Assembly: GCF_905220565.1 (NCBI RefSeq) | Contig: NC_059395.1 | Location: 16,905,289-16,969,288 of the forward strand | DNA: 64,000 bases | Origin: Melitaea cinxia | Lineage: Eukaryota > Arthropoda > Insecta > Lepidoptera > Nymphalidae | Direction of reading: 5' to 3' | In this document: piece after piece, positions 22,186-34,098 of the stretch | Numbering within the stretch: the first letter of the stretch is position 1 | Layout of the letters: every line of letters begins with the position of its first letter | The notes under the pieces: model-generated | Told to the model about the DNA's origin: nothing | Seen by the model: only the letters and a program-made list of their open reading frames with translations | Database searches by the model: none | Translations under genes and position numbers: made by a program

Positions 22186-23426
22186 TATTTATTATTGACA
22201 GATACGAAATCGATTTTCAAAATAGTTTCTGTTGTACATACTCAGCCGAATATATAATATAATGGATCATACCGAAGTAGTGAATGTTAATAAATAACAT
22301 TTATACCGACTCTGAATAATATTTAATGAAATATATAACAATATGAATACCATATGAACATATTAAGTATCGTATGTACAAAAAAGTCTTTTAGTTTTAT
22401 ATTTGTATACACGCTGTACTTAAAGATAATCTTTCAAGTACATAATTATAAGAATGACATAATTATGAGTATCATATATCAACACTACGTTTCTCTTGAT
22501 TAGGTTATGAAGTTGATACCTCAGTAATTTAGCTTACTCGATACCACTACCTAAACTCGCTCCTTGCTATAGTTCATTAAACTAATGAGTACCATATTGC
22601 AGATGTTCTACTAATAAACTCGAGTATATTCGAATTTGCTTAACTTGATGAACCAGCTATATTAGGGATTTCTATGTTTGAAATATTAAGTAGCTTAAGT
22701 TTTTTAAAGGGTAACTTAGAAGTTTCTCGCCCTTTCTTCTCTACAGAATCTAAACGTTCACATTAAATTTAGCTTATTTATTAAAACGAACATAATTTTA
22801 ATTTGTAAACTGACAGTTATAAAAATTACGTTTGAAAACAACTTGATTTAAAAAAAAAAAAATTGGTTTTATCTCTACTAAATATGTTACTAAATTACAG
22901 AGCTGTTAAGAAAAGTTCAGTTACTAATATTTGGTTTATTAGCCTATTGCGAACCTGCTTTGTATTTCTCGTCATATTGTGTACATAAGCTCTGCAGCGT
23001 CCGAAGCGTTGAGTGTCAAGCGACCGCAAAGTGAGGAAATGCAGTCAAGTGCGCTCAAGTGCACTTGACTGCGGCATGGTTGTGTTTCTTACACGTTCCT
23101 ATTTGTCTTACTCTCGCCATGAGAAACCTTTTAAGTTCTGTTGAATTTACTCGTCGGGTTGTCATTTTAAGACTTTTTTGTAATTACCTTATTTGTATTA
23201 ATACCGTATGGTTAGGACGTCTTGAGTTTGGCATTTGTAAATGTTGCAACATGAACAAAGTACTCATTGATACTCATCTAAATATCCGATTGACAGTTTT
23301 AAACCTAAAAATATAATATCCTGGATTACTAAAGATTATTATCTACGATAGAGCAAATTAACGCAACATTTTTACATGTTTTAATGTTGGTGGTTGTTTT
23401 GCTTAGCCTAAATTTCTTATCTGTGT
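22186..23426. other. unassigned A+T-rich non-coding
   Basis: The 85-codon open stretch 23059-23316 has no recognisable domain. AGTGCGCTCAAGTGCACTTG near 23048-23067 is a short imperfect inverted repeat. Confidence 0.5.
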
Positions 23427-23748
23427 GGCTACGGCAGTAAAGAATATAGCCTCCCCCTCTCTTCCCGTGGGTGTCGTAAGAGGCAATTAAGGGAATATAT
23501 ATAACACAGTTCCACTACCACCTTGGAACTTAAAAAGCCGACCGATGGCGGGATAACCATCCAATGCTGGCTTTGAAATACACAGGCTGAAGACGGCCAG
23601 TAGCGTCTTCGGTGCGAGAAAGCCAGCCCTGCCTAGCGTGGTGACTATGGGCAAAACATATGAGTTCACGCCATTATTGGCGCGATCTTATGGAGGCCTA
23701 TGTCCAGCTGTGGACTGCGATAGGCTGAAGTGATGATGATGGTGATGA
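23427..23748 (+). mobile_element. LINE 3-prime tail
   Basis: The cleanest copy of the family also seen at 3656 and 54965. It contains CTCTCTTCCCGTGGGTGTCG, CTACCACCTTGGAACTT, GCCGACCGATGGCGGGATAA, GCTGGCTTTGAAATACACAG, GAGTTCACGCCATTATTGG, GGAGGCCTATGTCCAGCTG and GCGATAGGCTGAAG, and ends in a TGATGATGATGGTGATGA tail. The trinucleotide tail is typical of lepidopteran LINE insertions. Confidence 0.8.
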
Positions 23749-24559
23749 AACTTATTTGATGAGCGAAGATAAATTAAGTTTAAAAATCATAACGATAACG
23801 AATGTTCTATTCCTAAATTCTCACTGTCGCAGTAAGAGCGTTACCGCAGACCGTAAGACCACTTTTTTTACAAATCATATGAAAAAATCAAGGTTCAAAT
23901 GCTTTAGCTAAAGGTTAAGCAAAGAGAGATCAAAGATGCTCTCGAACTTTCTGTCAACTACTTATTTACGAGTAGAGTGTCCAACGCTGTATGTGTCAAC
24001 AATGTATAAAGCTCAGTTCGATCTACCCTAAATCAAACTCTTCTTAACCTTCTACACAAATAAAATATGCCAATACCAAAGAACTTTTAAGTCTATTGAA
24101 TATGTAATTGTGCAGATCTCGTAAAAAGCAAATATTGATTAAATATAATAATAGGTAAACGTTTGTTCTGGTAAAAACATTATTTGGTTCTTTTAAAATC
24201 AAGTCACTTCACAATGATTAAATAAAAACAGCTCCATACATACCACTACTTGGTTCGGTAATTCTACTTGCAATAGAGAGATTTTTAATGATTAGCTGAG
24301 AAAACTCAAACTTACAGAAAAACCAAGTAATCCGAAAGAATTTATCCCCTTTCTAAGCGTATAACTGTATTCGAAGAGTTCCGGTACTCTAAAGAGTAAC
24401 AGTAACATGATGAGGCTTACTGTAGCACGAAAACTTTCACTATTAATTTATAGACTCGGGCTTTATAAATGTAGAAAATATATGATATTTGTTGTAAATT
24501 TTAAGCTATACATGTGCTGTTATTGTATTATACATTAAAATCTTTATAAATACTATGAA
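23749..24559. other. unassigned non-coding
   Basis: No recognised feature. Confidence 0.5.
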
Positions 24560-24698
24560 TCGTCGGAATGTATGTACGCGCCTAACGTCCGAACGACTGC
24601 ACTGGATTGCGTAATTCTTTTTTGTGTCGTTATTATAAAAGCAAGATTTTCTAAAATACAGTGAAATGTGGCGGTATGAAATTCACCGTGTCCTACTA
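24560..24698 (+). mobile_element. decayed Helitron remnant
   Basis: GTATGTACGCGCCTAACGTC with CGAACGACTGC, and then a terminal GGCGGTATGAAATTCACCG TGTCC, parallel the GGCGGTACGAAGTTCGCC hairpin end of intact Helitrons. The terminal CTAG has decayed to CTAC. The left boundary is uncertain. Confidence 0.5.
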
Positions 24699-24772
24699 AT
24701 TTGCAATAAAAGCACTATTATTAAATTACACATTAAAATATTTTGACAATTGTAAGAACGACACCGACGTTT

Positions 24773-25113
24773 GACGCCACGTTGGCGCAACGGTCACAGC
24801 CATGGATTGTACCTGTTACGCTGGCGGTTGCGGGTTCGATGCCCGCACATGACAAACATTTGTATTGGCCATACAGATGTTTGCCGTGGTCTGGGTGTTT
24901 GTACAGTCCTAGTGGGTCTCTCACCGTGCCTCGGAAAGCACGTTAAGCCGTCGGTCCCGGTTGTTATCATGTACACCTGATAGCGATCGTTACACATAGT
25001 AGGGAATATATCCGCCAACCCGCATTGGAGCAGCGTGGTCGATTAAGCTTTGATCCTTCTCCTACATGGGGAAAGAGGCCTATGCCCAGTAGTGGGATAT
25101 TACAGGCTGAAGC
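24773..25113 (+). mobile_element. full-length tRNA-derived SINE
   Basis: The head has an A-box-like GTTGGCGCAACGG and a B box GGTTCGATGCC, spaced as in a tRNA. The body carries ACATTTGTATTGGCCATACA, GTGGTCTGGGTGTTTG, TGCCTCGGAAAGCACG, CCGGTTGTTATCATGTACAC, TAGGGAATATATCCGCC and CGCATTGGAGCAGCGTGG. The tail is AGAGGCCTATGCCCAGTAGT then GGGATATTACAGGCTGAAGC. The tail resembles that of the LINE at 23427 (GGCCTATG, CCAG, AGGCTGAAG), as expected for a SINE mobilised by a partner LINE. About 341 bp, with no coding function; open frames here are coincidental. Confidence 0.9.
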
Positions 25114-26143
25114 AAAAGAACGACACTAAATTAATAAATGGCGCTAAAGCCAGACATGCATATGCGTAATCAGTAATGGATCAAATTATTGACGCAAACA
25201 AAGCATTATCTGTGAATCAGCTATAGTGTATCATTGTAATCAAAACTGGGATTTATAGTTAACAGTAATAACAATAATTTCCCTTCTCATTACAATACAT
25301 TTTACATTGTTATTTTAGGGAGCCAATTACTCCCCTTCGGACAAGTTATTGTGAAGTTAGGGTGTTGACCTGGCTATAAAACACTTAGTAATTTACATAG
25401 AAAGCTGTAGAAATCATATTATTATTATATGAAACATATAATTAATATAAGTATCATAGTTTTTTTTTTAATGTTTATATAAATACTTGACGATCTGATT
25501 TGAATAAGGTTTTTTTTATATATTTGAAAGACATTTTAATGTACTTAATTAAATAAGAAGTAGAGTCCTACTTGTAAACAGAAGTGTACAAAAAAAAGGA
25601 TGTAAAAATAATTTTTGTTATAAATTTCATGTAATGTTGGCAGCTAACTGTAACGTGATGTTGTAACAATGTAGTAACTGATGTCATAGCGCAAATTGAG
25701 TAAACTAACACTTTATAGAAAAAAATATACGTAATTATTATGAAAAAAATAATAATTTTCAACTATTTTAACTGAACCGTTAACTCTATGTATGTATATC
25801 TCTTATTATGACCGAAATAATAAATGACATGCTTCAAGTGTATACTTACATTTTGCATTATCTGTAATTCAAATATAAAATACTATGCTCTAATACGGTA
25901 TAATTATCGTGCTTTCTTTATTATGCAAGTAAATTAATAACTTTAATATGCTAATTGATAATTAAATAGAAATAAAAACAAACAGTAAAAATTAACTACT
26001 GTATACTAATATTACAGAGATTATAGAGTTTTTTTGATATTTTAACTTTTGTCTTAGGATTGGTTCCCATTAGTAGGAAAGTGTTGAAAATATAAAGAAT
26101 TAAATTATATTTTATCATTAGTATTAGTATTACATAATTGTGT
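25114..26143. other. unassigned A+T-rich non-coding
   Basis: No recognised feature; the 25568-25762 (-) open stretch is A+T-rich noise. Confidence 0.5.
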
Positions 26144-27918
26144 TTGCTCGCAAACGAAAAAAAAACCGACTTCAATTACATCGAAGAGTAATACAACGTA
26201 GATCGACGAAAAAATAGTAATACTTTGTTCGTATTCCATATAACGCGACATTATAAAATTGTAGAATTATATAATGTTCTACTGTTATTTCTAACATTTT
26301 GTTAGCGATTGTAGGCAGAAATTTCATAAAAGGCCTGTCGTCGATTCGTGCGAAGCGCTGACATCGCTTATTACGGCGGGTTTTTTAGTTGAAGCGGATT
26401 TATATTGAATTACGGTTTATGTCTTTTTTATTAAAAATATGTAATGTTCATGTTTTCACACAGCTCCGATGCACGACTGGAGTTTACCCCTTCAGATCAA
26501 CTGTCTAAATAGGCACAAAAAGGCTTACTAGTCTAAGAAATATATTATTACTATATCAAATTGTAAATAAATGAATGCAATAACGCCATCTATCGGAACC
26601 TAATTGCGTTATTAGAAAACGTCTGAACGCCATCTCTAACAAGGTCATTCGTTCAGTAGATTTTACTGTTCAATTTTTTCATTCCGGGGCCTTAAATGAA
26701 AATCGATTCTTAAGGAGAAAACTCCAAAAACAGTCATGTAAATACGCCATATCAGATATAGCTCAAAAAGTTCGAGTCAAATCTCAATTATATTTAAATG
26801 GGACACCATGACAAGCACCACCTATCGATTAAAAAAAGAATCATCGATATCGGTCCACCCAGTAAAATAGTAATGAGGTTAATATAACGTTGGTCGACGT
26901 AAAATAGCCAAGTAAATACCCAGTATTAGCGATAACTCAAAAATTAAAAGCTCAAATATATTTATAACGAATAAACTGCTACTCTCTACTCTAGTGGAAT
27001 ATTGTAATTTGATCGATAGTAAACGAAGTAATTTCATAACATTTTGATAGATGGCGTTGTGGCAAAGTATTGAACATGACCACAGTCGTCTTAACATCGT
27101 CATGTAAATACGTGTCATCAAAGATTACTCAAAAATTGCTCATTATATCTCAATCATATTTAAAACGGACGACATGACAAGTATTAGCTTTTGATTTATA
27201 CAAAAAAGATCAAAATCAGTGCACCCAGTAAAAAGATATAACGTATAATACAACGTAGGGTGACGAAAAAACCGTCAAGTAAATACGCAATATTAGATAT
27301 AACTCACAAATTACGAATCAAATCTCAATTAAATTTGAATGGGACCACGTGACGAATAGTAGCTTTTAATTTATATAAGAAACGTCAAAATCGGTGCACC
27401 CAGTAAAAAGTTATGAGGTATAATACAACGTAAGGTGACGAAAATAATGTCAAGTAAATACGCGTTATCAAAGATTAATCAAAAAGTAGTTATCAGATCT
27501 CGATAAAATTTATATGAGACCACATGATAAACATCAGCTTTCGATTAAAGTAAAAATTATCAAAATCGATACAACCAGTAAAAAGTTATTGCGGATTTTC
27601 AAGAGTTTCTCTCGATTTCTCTGGGATCCCATCATCAGATCCTGGTTTCCTTGGATCATGGTACCAAACTAGGGATATCCCCTTTCCAACAAAAAAAGAA
27701 TTATCAAAATCGGTACACCCAGTAGAAAGTTATGTGGTATAATACAACGTAGGTCGACGAAAAAAGCGTCAAGTAAAAACGCATTATTAGATATAATTCG
27801 AAAAGTAGTTGTTAGATCTCAAATAAATTTAAATGGGACCAATCGGCACACACCACCTTTCGATTAAAACAAAATTTGTCGAAATCGGTCTACCTGGTCA
27901 AAAGTTCTGATGTAACAT

Positions 27919-27955
<37 letters not shown>

Positions 27956-27998
27956 GTCGAATTGAGAACCTCCTCCTTTTTTGGAAGTCGGTTAAAAA
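26144..27998 (-). mobile_element. expanded Helentron-like element with ~175-bp tandem array
   Basis: On the + strand it opens ATAATTGTGTTTGCTCGCAA, an A-run and ACCGACTTCAATTACATCG. It is interrupted at about 26222-26705 by unrelated sequence, then resumes as a series of internal units with GTCAAG/GTCATG landmarks near 26733, 26907, 27099, 27274, about 27449 and 27768. Spacings are about 174, 192, 175, 175 and 319, the last containing the ~142-bp spacer module. It closes with an A-run near 27923, GTCGAATTGAGAACCTCCTC and GGAAGTCGGTTAAAAA. Units diverge from each other, and the first is the most decayed. This is the largest copy in the window. Confidence 0.8.
26720..27920. repeat. ~175-bp tandem repeat array, about six units
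   Basis: Each unit carries GGTCGACG-like, GTCAAGTAAATACGC, TAGATATAACTC or AAAGATTACTC, CAGATCTCAA, TTTAAATGGGACCA, CTTTCGATTAA, AAAATCGGTNCACCCAGTAA and AAGTTATGAGGTATAATACAA. The unit near 26955-27090 is broken by foreign sequence that includes TAGATGGCGTTGTGG. Confidence 0.75.
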
Positions 27999-28074
27999 TA
28001 CTTACAACTGAAAAAAAATTGTTAAATCCACTGTCGTTAGATTAGAATTTTTATTTCGTATAATTATTTTTATA

Positions 28075-28200
28075 CTAGTCGTAGCCCGTGACTTCGTGTA
28101 AATATTTCTGGAACAAAAAATAGCCTTCTGCTATTTTAGGCTTTTATACTTTATGCACAAATGCTTAGATTCATCTAAATACACATCTCATCTTAAGTTT
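28075..28200 (-). mobile_element. Helitron 3-prime end remnant
   Basis: CTAG at 28075, preceded by A, is followed by TCGTAGCCCGTGACTTCGTG. On the - strand this reads as a GAAGTCACGGGCTACGACTAG end, the variant terminus related to other CTAG-ending Helitrons here. The distal 5-prime end is not recognised. Confidence 0.5.
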
Positions 28201-29003
28201 TTCACTTTCTCGTGTCTGCATTATATAGGTTTCAAACTTCAAACAACAATATGAAATTATGACAGCTGATCGAGTCGATGTAATTGAATACTTTGGTTTT
28301 ATATTTAAAAATTGGAGTGTTTAACCTAGATATTTGGTCCAAACTAACAGCTGATCTTATGTTTAATAGTGACTCTTGAAACAACAGATCAAGTGATGGT
28401 TTTACATATATATAAAAAATATTTTCTCTTATTCGTGCGTCTGAGTGTGTTTGTGTTGGTGTGCGCGATTTTAACTTAACACTTAGATTTAATTTGTAAA
28501 TATCTTAGAGAATTGTATTCGTTGTTTATCAACCTATTAAAAATTATTTAAAAAAAATTAACAAGTACTTTTTCTTGTGAGTACACACAAAAATATTTCT
28601 TTCTCATTTTTTCCTTCCCTGTATATTTATTGTACGAGTACTTACTATATTTATTTTTCTGGACTTTTAAAAAATTAATATATGCTTTGAAGTAGTAAAG
28701 TTAGGAATGTAATTGAACTCTGAAATTTAACAGTATAGCCATGGAGTAGTTCGACTGATTTAACGATATACCGACGACAAACTCTTCACGATAGATGATA
28801 TTAGTTTTTTAATGAAAACAAAAAATAATCTTCGGATTGTTTGTCGTAAAATAGACTTCTAATGGTTCGTCCCGGTGATGTATTTATATGTTGTTTAGAT
28901 AGCTTCTCTAATTACGTGTTTACGATTTTAAACTAAACCGCGTCATCAAACCCGTTTACAACACGTAGAAAGTTTTTTTTTGTACTGAAATGGGTGATAT
29001 TTT
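28201..29003. other. unassigned A+T-rich non-coding
   Basis: No recognised feature. Confidence 0.5.
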
Positions 29004-29080
29004 TAACCGTCTACAAAAAAGGAAGTGATTCTAAATTCTACTGACCATTTTTGTCTGTTAATTCTTTAACTCATAACTTT
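29004..29080 (+). mobile_element. Helentron-like element terminal fragment
   Basis: AACCGTCTACAAAAAAGG with AAGTGATTCTAAATTCTAC is a decayed AACCGACTTCAAAAAAGG-AGG-CAATTCGAC terminus. A few bases later CTCATAACTTTTTAAAGTG matches the end of the internal unit. Confidence 0.5.
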
Positions 29081-29599
29081 TTAAAGTGTTAAATCATTTT
29101 AGTAATTTATTAAAAAAAGTGTCATTAATTAATTAATTTTTTTTTCGAACAATATAGACAAAATATAAAAATATCATGTTATATATTTCGCTAAGTAAAA
29201 TAATATCTTCGCACTTACGTTATATGTACTTTGAAAAAAAAATGTATACGTAAATGTATGTACTTATACATAATAATTACTTTACAAAATGTTATTATGT
29301 CGGTCGTCGTACGCAACACGAGTAATTTTCGCCGCTTACAAATTGATTTAATTTAATGTCAAGAATGTTGTTTAGTGTGTTTTGTGCTCACAATTAACCG
29401 TTTGTATACAAACATGACTGTGTTGTAAAAAGGCCTCGTCTTTCCTCGTTTTTTTTTACTAATTTAGTTACATTCCAATTACTAAATAAAAAAATGATAT
29501 TGTCAAACTAACGAGAAAAAACATCGTAGTCAATAATAATGCATTTTTAAAAATAAATATGTGAAATAAATTTGGGATGTCTGGTCGATGTAAATAGAC
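29081..29599. other. unassigned A+T-rich non-coding
   Basis: No recognised feature. Confidence 0.5.
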
Positions 29600-29690
29600 C
29601 TAGGTGCGCCTATTGTGCTACAAACTCTAGAATTTATCTTTAAGCATTGTTTATAATGTATTTGTGATGTACAATAAAGTACAAGCTATA
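29600..29690 (+). mobile_element. LINE 3-prime tail remnant with AATAAA
   Basis: GACCTAGGTGCGCCTATTGTG, a T/A-rich middle, TTTGTGATGTACAATAAAGT. The GCGCCTATTGT...ACAATAAAG layout resembles a lepidopteran LINE 3-prime UTR and is related to the - strand remnant at 1165-1300. Confidence 0.45.
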
Positions 29691-29797
29691 AACCTACATG
29701 AATTTCCTCTGTGGCTTCTCGATCCCATATGGCAAGGCGAAATAATGTGTCAAAATCACATACTTAAACTGAAGAATGACACTGAATGACATAATTA

Positions 29798-29886
29798 CAT
29801 TGAGGTGGGGCATAGCAATCCTGCTAAAAATCTGGATCACGCCGTCTGGGGAAGTACCTCGACCTTACAGAAGGTCACAGCTAAAT
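29798..29886 (+). mobile_element. 5-prime fragment of poly-A SINE-like family
   Basis: TTGAGGTGGGGCATAGCA, ATCCTGCT, then AGTACCTCGACCTTACAGAA and GGTCACAGCTAAATAA match the first third of the copy at 56873. Confidence 0.65.
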
Positions 29887-30505
29887 AAATGATAGTAAAT
29901 TGATTGAAATTAAGTACATAATTTTAGTCTATAAGATGAAAACTATAAGCATTGGACGTACGTAGTTTGTGGTCGTATTTCCTCTTCCGTGTAATATAAT
30001 TATGTCTTAAAAGACATTTGACATTTTTTTCATTCATGGCATCCGTCCTCCAAACTCAAACGGTTTGCAATTAGGTTAAATACGTTAGTTCTGTGCCCAC
30101 AAGCTAACCGTCTTAAAGACAGATTTTTTTTTTTTATGACCACACCGTTTTTTAAATTTGTCCACATCGGTTAATCTCCTTCGTGACATCTTTGTTCTTC
30201 GTAACATTGGCTAAATTATCATTTCCATTTTGGCGCTAATGGAAACCATTAATCTAAATAAATGGATGTTAAACTTAAAGTTATACCAGAAGATCACGAA
30301 ATTTAGTGATGTGTTGATAACTTCAGGCTGAGCACAAATTAAAATAAGCCGTGCACATTTCAAGTCGGCACTTCCTACTATCGAACACGGCTAATATCAT
30401 ACTGAGCGTAAGCCTAACAAAATCATGGACATTGAAAGAATTGAAGGAGTATAGACTCCACTCTTAGATTTTTTTTTTTTTTAATAATGATCTTACTTAA
30501 GGATG
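29887..30505. other. unassigned non-coding
   Basis: No recognised feature; T-runs near 30124 and 30468. Confidence 0.5.
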
Positions 30506-30716
30506 ACGATGCGTTAGCGTAGCGGTCAAAGCATTGGCATTTGGCCTATGGCAGTTGCGCTGGCGTTTGGCGTTTCGATCCCCGAACTCGGCATAAATTT
30601 GTATCTGGCCATACAGTAATTTGTCGTGGTCTAGGTCTTTGTGCTTGTGTATTTTATGTTTCCGGACCCTAGGAGTAATCCTGGTGGGGCTCGTTGAGTT
30701 TGAGGCGTTTATTACT
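30506..30716 (+). mobile_element. tRNA-derived SINE, variant subfamily
   Basis: GCGTTAGCGTAGCGGTCAAAG (A-box region) and GTTTCGATCCCC (B-box region) head a body with AAATTTGTATCTGGCCATAC, GTCGTGGTCTAGG, TATGTTTCCGGACCC and GTAATCCTGGTGG. The CGGACC...AATCCT half matches 22031-22185. Confidence 0.7.
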
Positions 30717-31968
30717 TAATTTTACTGTCCAATAATACGAAGATTAGTTGAGAGCATTATTGGTTACTAGGTGATATTTCTTAATGTTTATTAATGATTG
30801 TAGTTTGTTCAGTTACAAGGTCACCCTCTGAAAGTATCATTAGCTACGCTTGCGACGAAAATTGTTTAATTAATTAAGTATATAAGTATTTAGTATGTTT
30901 TTATAGGCTATAAATCTTTCCTAATGTATTAATTACATATTATACGACAATTTATCGCCCATGTATGGTATGGTTTGTTCCGATGAATATGCTATACCCA
31001 ACCTTTTTATTTAAACATCTATTTTAATATGCATAGAATTGTACATCGAATTTTACAAGTTAAACAATAGTTATCATTAGCAAAGAGGATGTAGTTTGTT
31101 TATATTATAGTTTTTTTTTTCGGATTTTTCCTAAACAGATTAAAGAACGCAAGCATTAATTGCAATCAAAACATTGATATAATAATAATTTATTGCTTCT
31201 CGTATAAGAATTAATGGCTAATTTAACTCTACCACTGTAATGAAAATGAAGAACCGGCTTGCCATCGTTAAGGTCAACGTACATCAATTAAAATTCCTCG
31301 CCATTGCAGTCCGATCAAATTGCAAAGCAATTATAAACGGATTACTTATCGTGTGCAATACAGAGAATCAGGACAGACAAGTATATGAATAAAATATATA
31401 CAAAAAGATAATTAGGAATTTCAAACTCAGATTTTATTTTCTTGTGAATATTATTACATTTGACATTTCTAGTTATAACTGTAAAGGTTGTATTCTGACC
31501 ACGATAAATATCTGTATAACCTATAGAAACACTTTTTAAATCGAAGTCAGGTTCGTGACCATTGCGACGTTATGCCTAACTAACTGTGACTAGCGATTTT
31601 AATCAAATAAAAAACAAAATCCACTTTCCTAGACTTAGAGAGCTGTGTAATAGCATTTACTAAACGCCTAAATATGAATAGATCCAAATAATACCTATTT
31701 AACTAAAATAATTGTTATTTACTTGTTCGGCAAGATATTGAAAATAAGCTCTTATTGTACCTCTAACGTAAATCACATTCTTTCTTAAAACATAAGTATG
31801 GAATTTAAAAATAAAAATTACATTTACGATCGGACACTCAAGTTCTTCACCATTTTGTTCGCATTATTGTGTATGTAAACTAGAGAAACAAATACGCTAC
31901 TATGCGTTGTAGGTTTTATATTTTATTCTATAATAATCATCGCGATGCAAGGCTTTCAGATGCTAAAA
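30717..31968. other. unassigned A+T-rich non-coding
   Basis: No recognised repeat or exon. Confidence 0.5.
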
Positions 31969-32655
31969 TCACTACATAGTATAAAACAAAGTCGCTTTCT
32001 CTCAAAATCTTAAAAACTACCCAACGGATTTTGATGCTGTTTTTTTTTTAATAGATAGTGTGATTAAAGAGGAAGGTTTAACATCCATTAAATAGTGGAG
32101 AAATACTGTTATTTTTGAGGTTTCTAATGTGATGTCGTAAATAATTACATTTTTTCCGCTTAAATTGCAAACGCAGCCTGAACCCTACGAGATTTATCAA
32201 AATAATGTACTAAGTATTGTACACATTGAAAAGGTTTACAGAAAACTCCGCTATGGTATATGTCTATCTCTTATGGATATCCCACAATAACATTTTTTTG
32301 TCATTTACTTTTTACGACAAATAATGGCTAATTTTCAAAGCGATTTTAACCAATACAGCATTAATCCTTATCTAATTAAATACCTTGAATACATTGTTGA
32401 TATAATATAGATCTATATGGCCCTTTACAGCATATGATTTAAATGAATATTTTCGAAGATATTACAGATTTAAAAATTGCGGTACGTAGCGTTTGCGGCG
32501 GTTCCGGCCGGCTTTTACTCTAAAGTTAACGCGTGCGGGCCACGGGCAGTAATGAATAAATCAAAATTACTGGATCGATTTTAATCATTTTTTCAGTGAA
32601 TGACATAGGCTATAATTATATTTTATACCCGTGCGAAGCCGGAGCGGGTCGCTAG
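31969..32655 (+). mobile_element. non-autonomous Helitron, 687 bp
   Basis: Starts TCACTACATAGTATAAAACA after an A and ends ACCCGTGCGAAGCCGGAGCG then GGTCGCTAG before a T. The 3-prime stem ACCCG...CGGGT sits a few bases before CTAG. It has no long reading frame. A G+C-rich internal block (GGCGGTTCCGGCCGGC, CGCGTGCGGGCCACGGG) contrasts with the A+T-rich remainder. A near-identical copy lies at 47331-48049. Confidence 0.85.
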
Positions 32656-34098
32656 TATTTTACAAAACCGATTCAAGAGATCCCAAGTCTCTGATCGCGA
32701 TTAGCGTGTTCAGAATAAATTACATACATCGCTTTATAATATTACTATATTTATACAAGAAATCGTTACAGGCAAACTCCGTCAGCGTCGTCGGATCACA
32801 TTTTAACTTTACAGGACTATGTACCGATTTTAATTCAGTTATGTAATCAATCGCGTTTATGATAAGCATAATAATGCATAATGTTTTAACAAAAGTCACG
32901 GGCTATTTAGAACCCTACCTGCTGCTGCTACCTGTGCTGTATATTTTAATACCAAAATATATCAATATATCCAGAACCGCTAATACAAATGTGTACACGG
33001 GCACAAGCCGTCCAGTCACCGTTACTCTGGTCTGGTACACGTCTGACCCAGGTCACAGCGGGACCGAGAATCCATTACACCTGCCCCACTATTGTTTTAC
33101 GTGAATCGTAATCGAGATTAGATTCGGTCGTTGGATCCGTATTTTGAACGATTAGATAAAGTCCTGACCTGAAATACGTAACCGAATTAAATTTTATTTT
33201 ATTACTTTTATTATTATAGGTTGGATAAGCTGTTTTGAATCTGTGAATTATATTGATTGATCTATTATCGAAAAACCGTTAAAGATATTTCTTCAGTTAG
33301 GCAACCTTCTGGGCTTCCATTTTTCAATTGTGAAATTTTAAATCAAGGGATGACTTCACAGTTGTAACCGATAAGACTTTTTCAGTTATTAATCTTATGT
33401 TTCAATTAAATTTGTTTTTTATACTAAAGAAAGTCATAAATATTAATAAAAATACCAATTTCACGGTCTCTTCAATGTCAGTTTTGATATTAAATAAAAA
33501 ATATATTATTATGTATAAAGGTAGGTATCTACATTAATCAAGTTGATGTTATTGAACTCTTTTGACGGAAATGTTATCGGCAGTGTGGTATTTTGAGTCT
33601 TATTGTTTTACAGATAAAGTCATTTATTCAAATGGAGACATTTAATTTGTTACCAGCGTAGATAATATTTTATTACGTAATTTAAATAGCAAAATAGAGA
33701 AAGTTTACTATTACGATTGATATACATCGACTACGTGTTATTATAAATAAGATTTAATTGTAATTTTAGCTAATTAATGTTGCGAATTAATTATAAGGTT
33801 TTAATTGTATTTAAAATGATCTGAAAGAAATTTATGTTATAACTAACATAACATCGTAACGGTATCGCTGGGTATCTTCTGTCGAAGCTTAATAAAGTTT
33901 CGCTGTTCTACTTCAGACCGACGAAAATATTCGTAGGTTTCTTAGAGCAATTTTTAGACATCACTGAGATGACATAAAAAAAAACCAAATAATAGGTATT
34001 TGAGAAATAAGCGCTGAAATCCCGTTTCATAACTATAGTATGCTAGCTAACGCCATCTATTATCATATTGAAAATACAATATATTGTTTTGTTCTCAG
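32656..34098. other. unassigned, upstream of the main gene exons
   Basis: Contains an 81-codon open stretch (32859-33104) in a G+C-richer patch. On the - strand, GGGTTCTAAATAGCCCGTGA near 32895-32925 resembles the AGCCCGTGACTTCG Helitron end seen at 28075, so I treat the patch as probable repeat remnant rather than exon. The rest is A+T rich and presumably intronic or intergenic. Confidence 0.45.

Noticed and set aside
24785..24850. tRNA gene
   Set aside because: A and B boxes are present, but no acceptor stem or anticodon arm can be closed, and the sequence continues into a SINE body repeated elsewhere.
24743..25018. Several overlapping open frames on both strands
   Set aside because: They lie entirely within the tRNA-derived SINE; the same frames recur in the copy at 48855 and are by-products of its GC-rich body.
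26720..27920. CRISPR-like array
   Set aside because: Repeat period is about 175 bp with diverged units inside a mobile element in a eukaryotic genome; there are no short direct repeats with unique spacers.
32859..33104. 81-codon open frame in a GC-richer patch
   Set aside because: No donor site, two frames equally open, and the - strand carries a block resembling a Helitron end; more likely repeat-derived.
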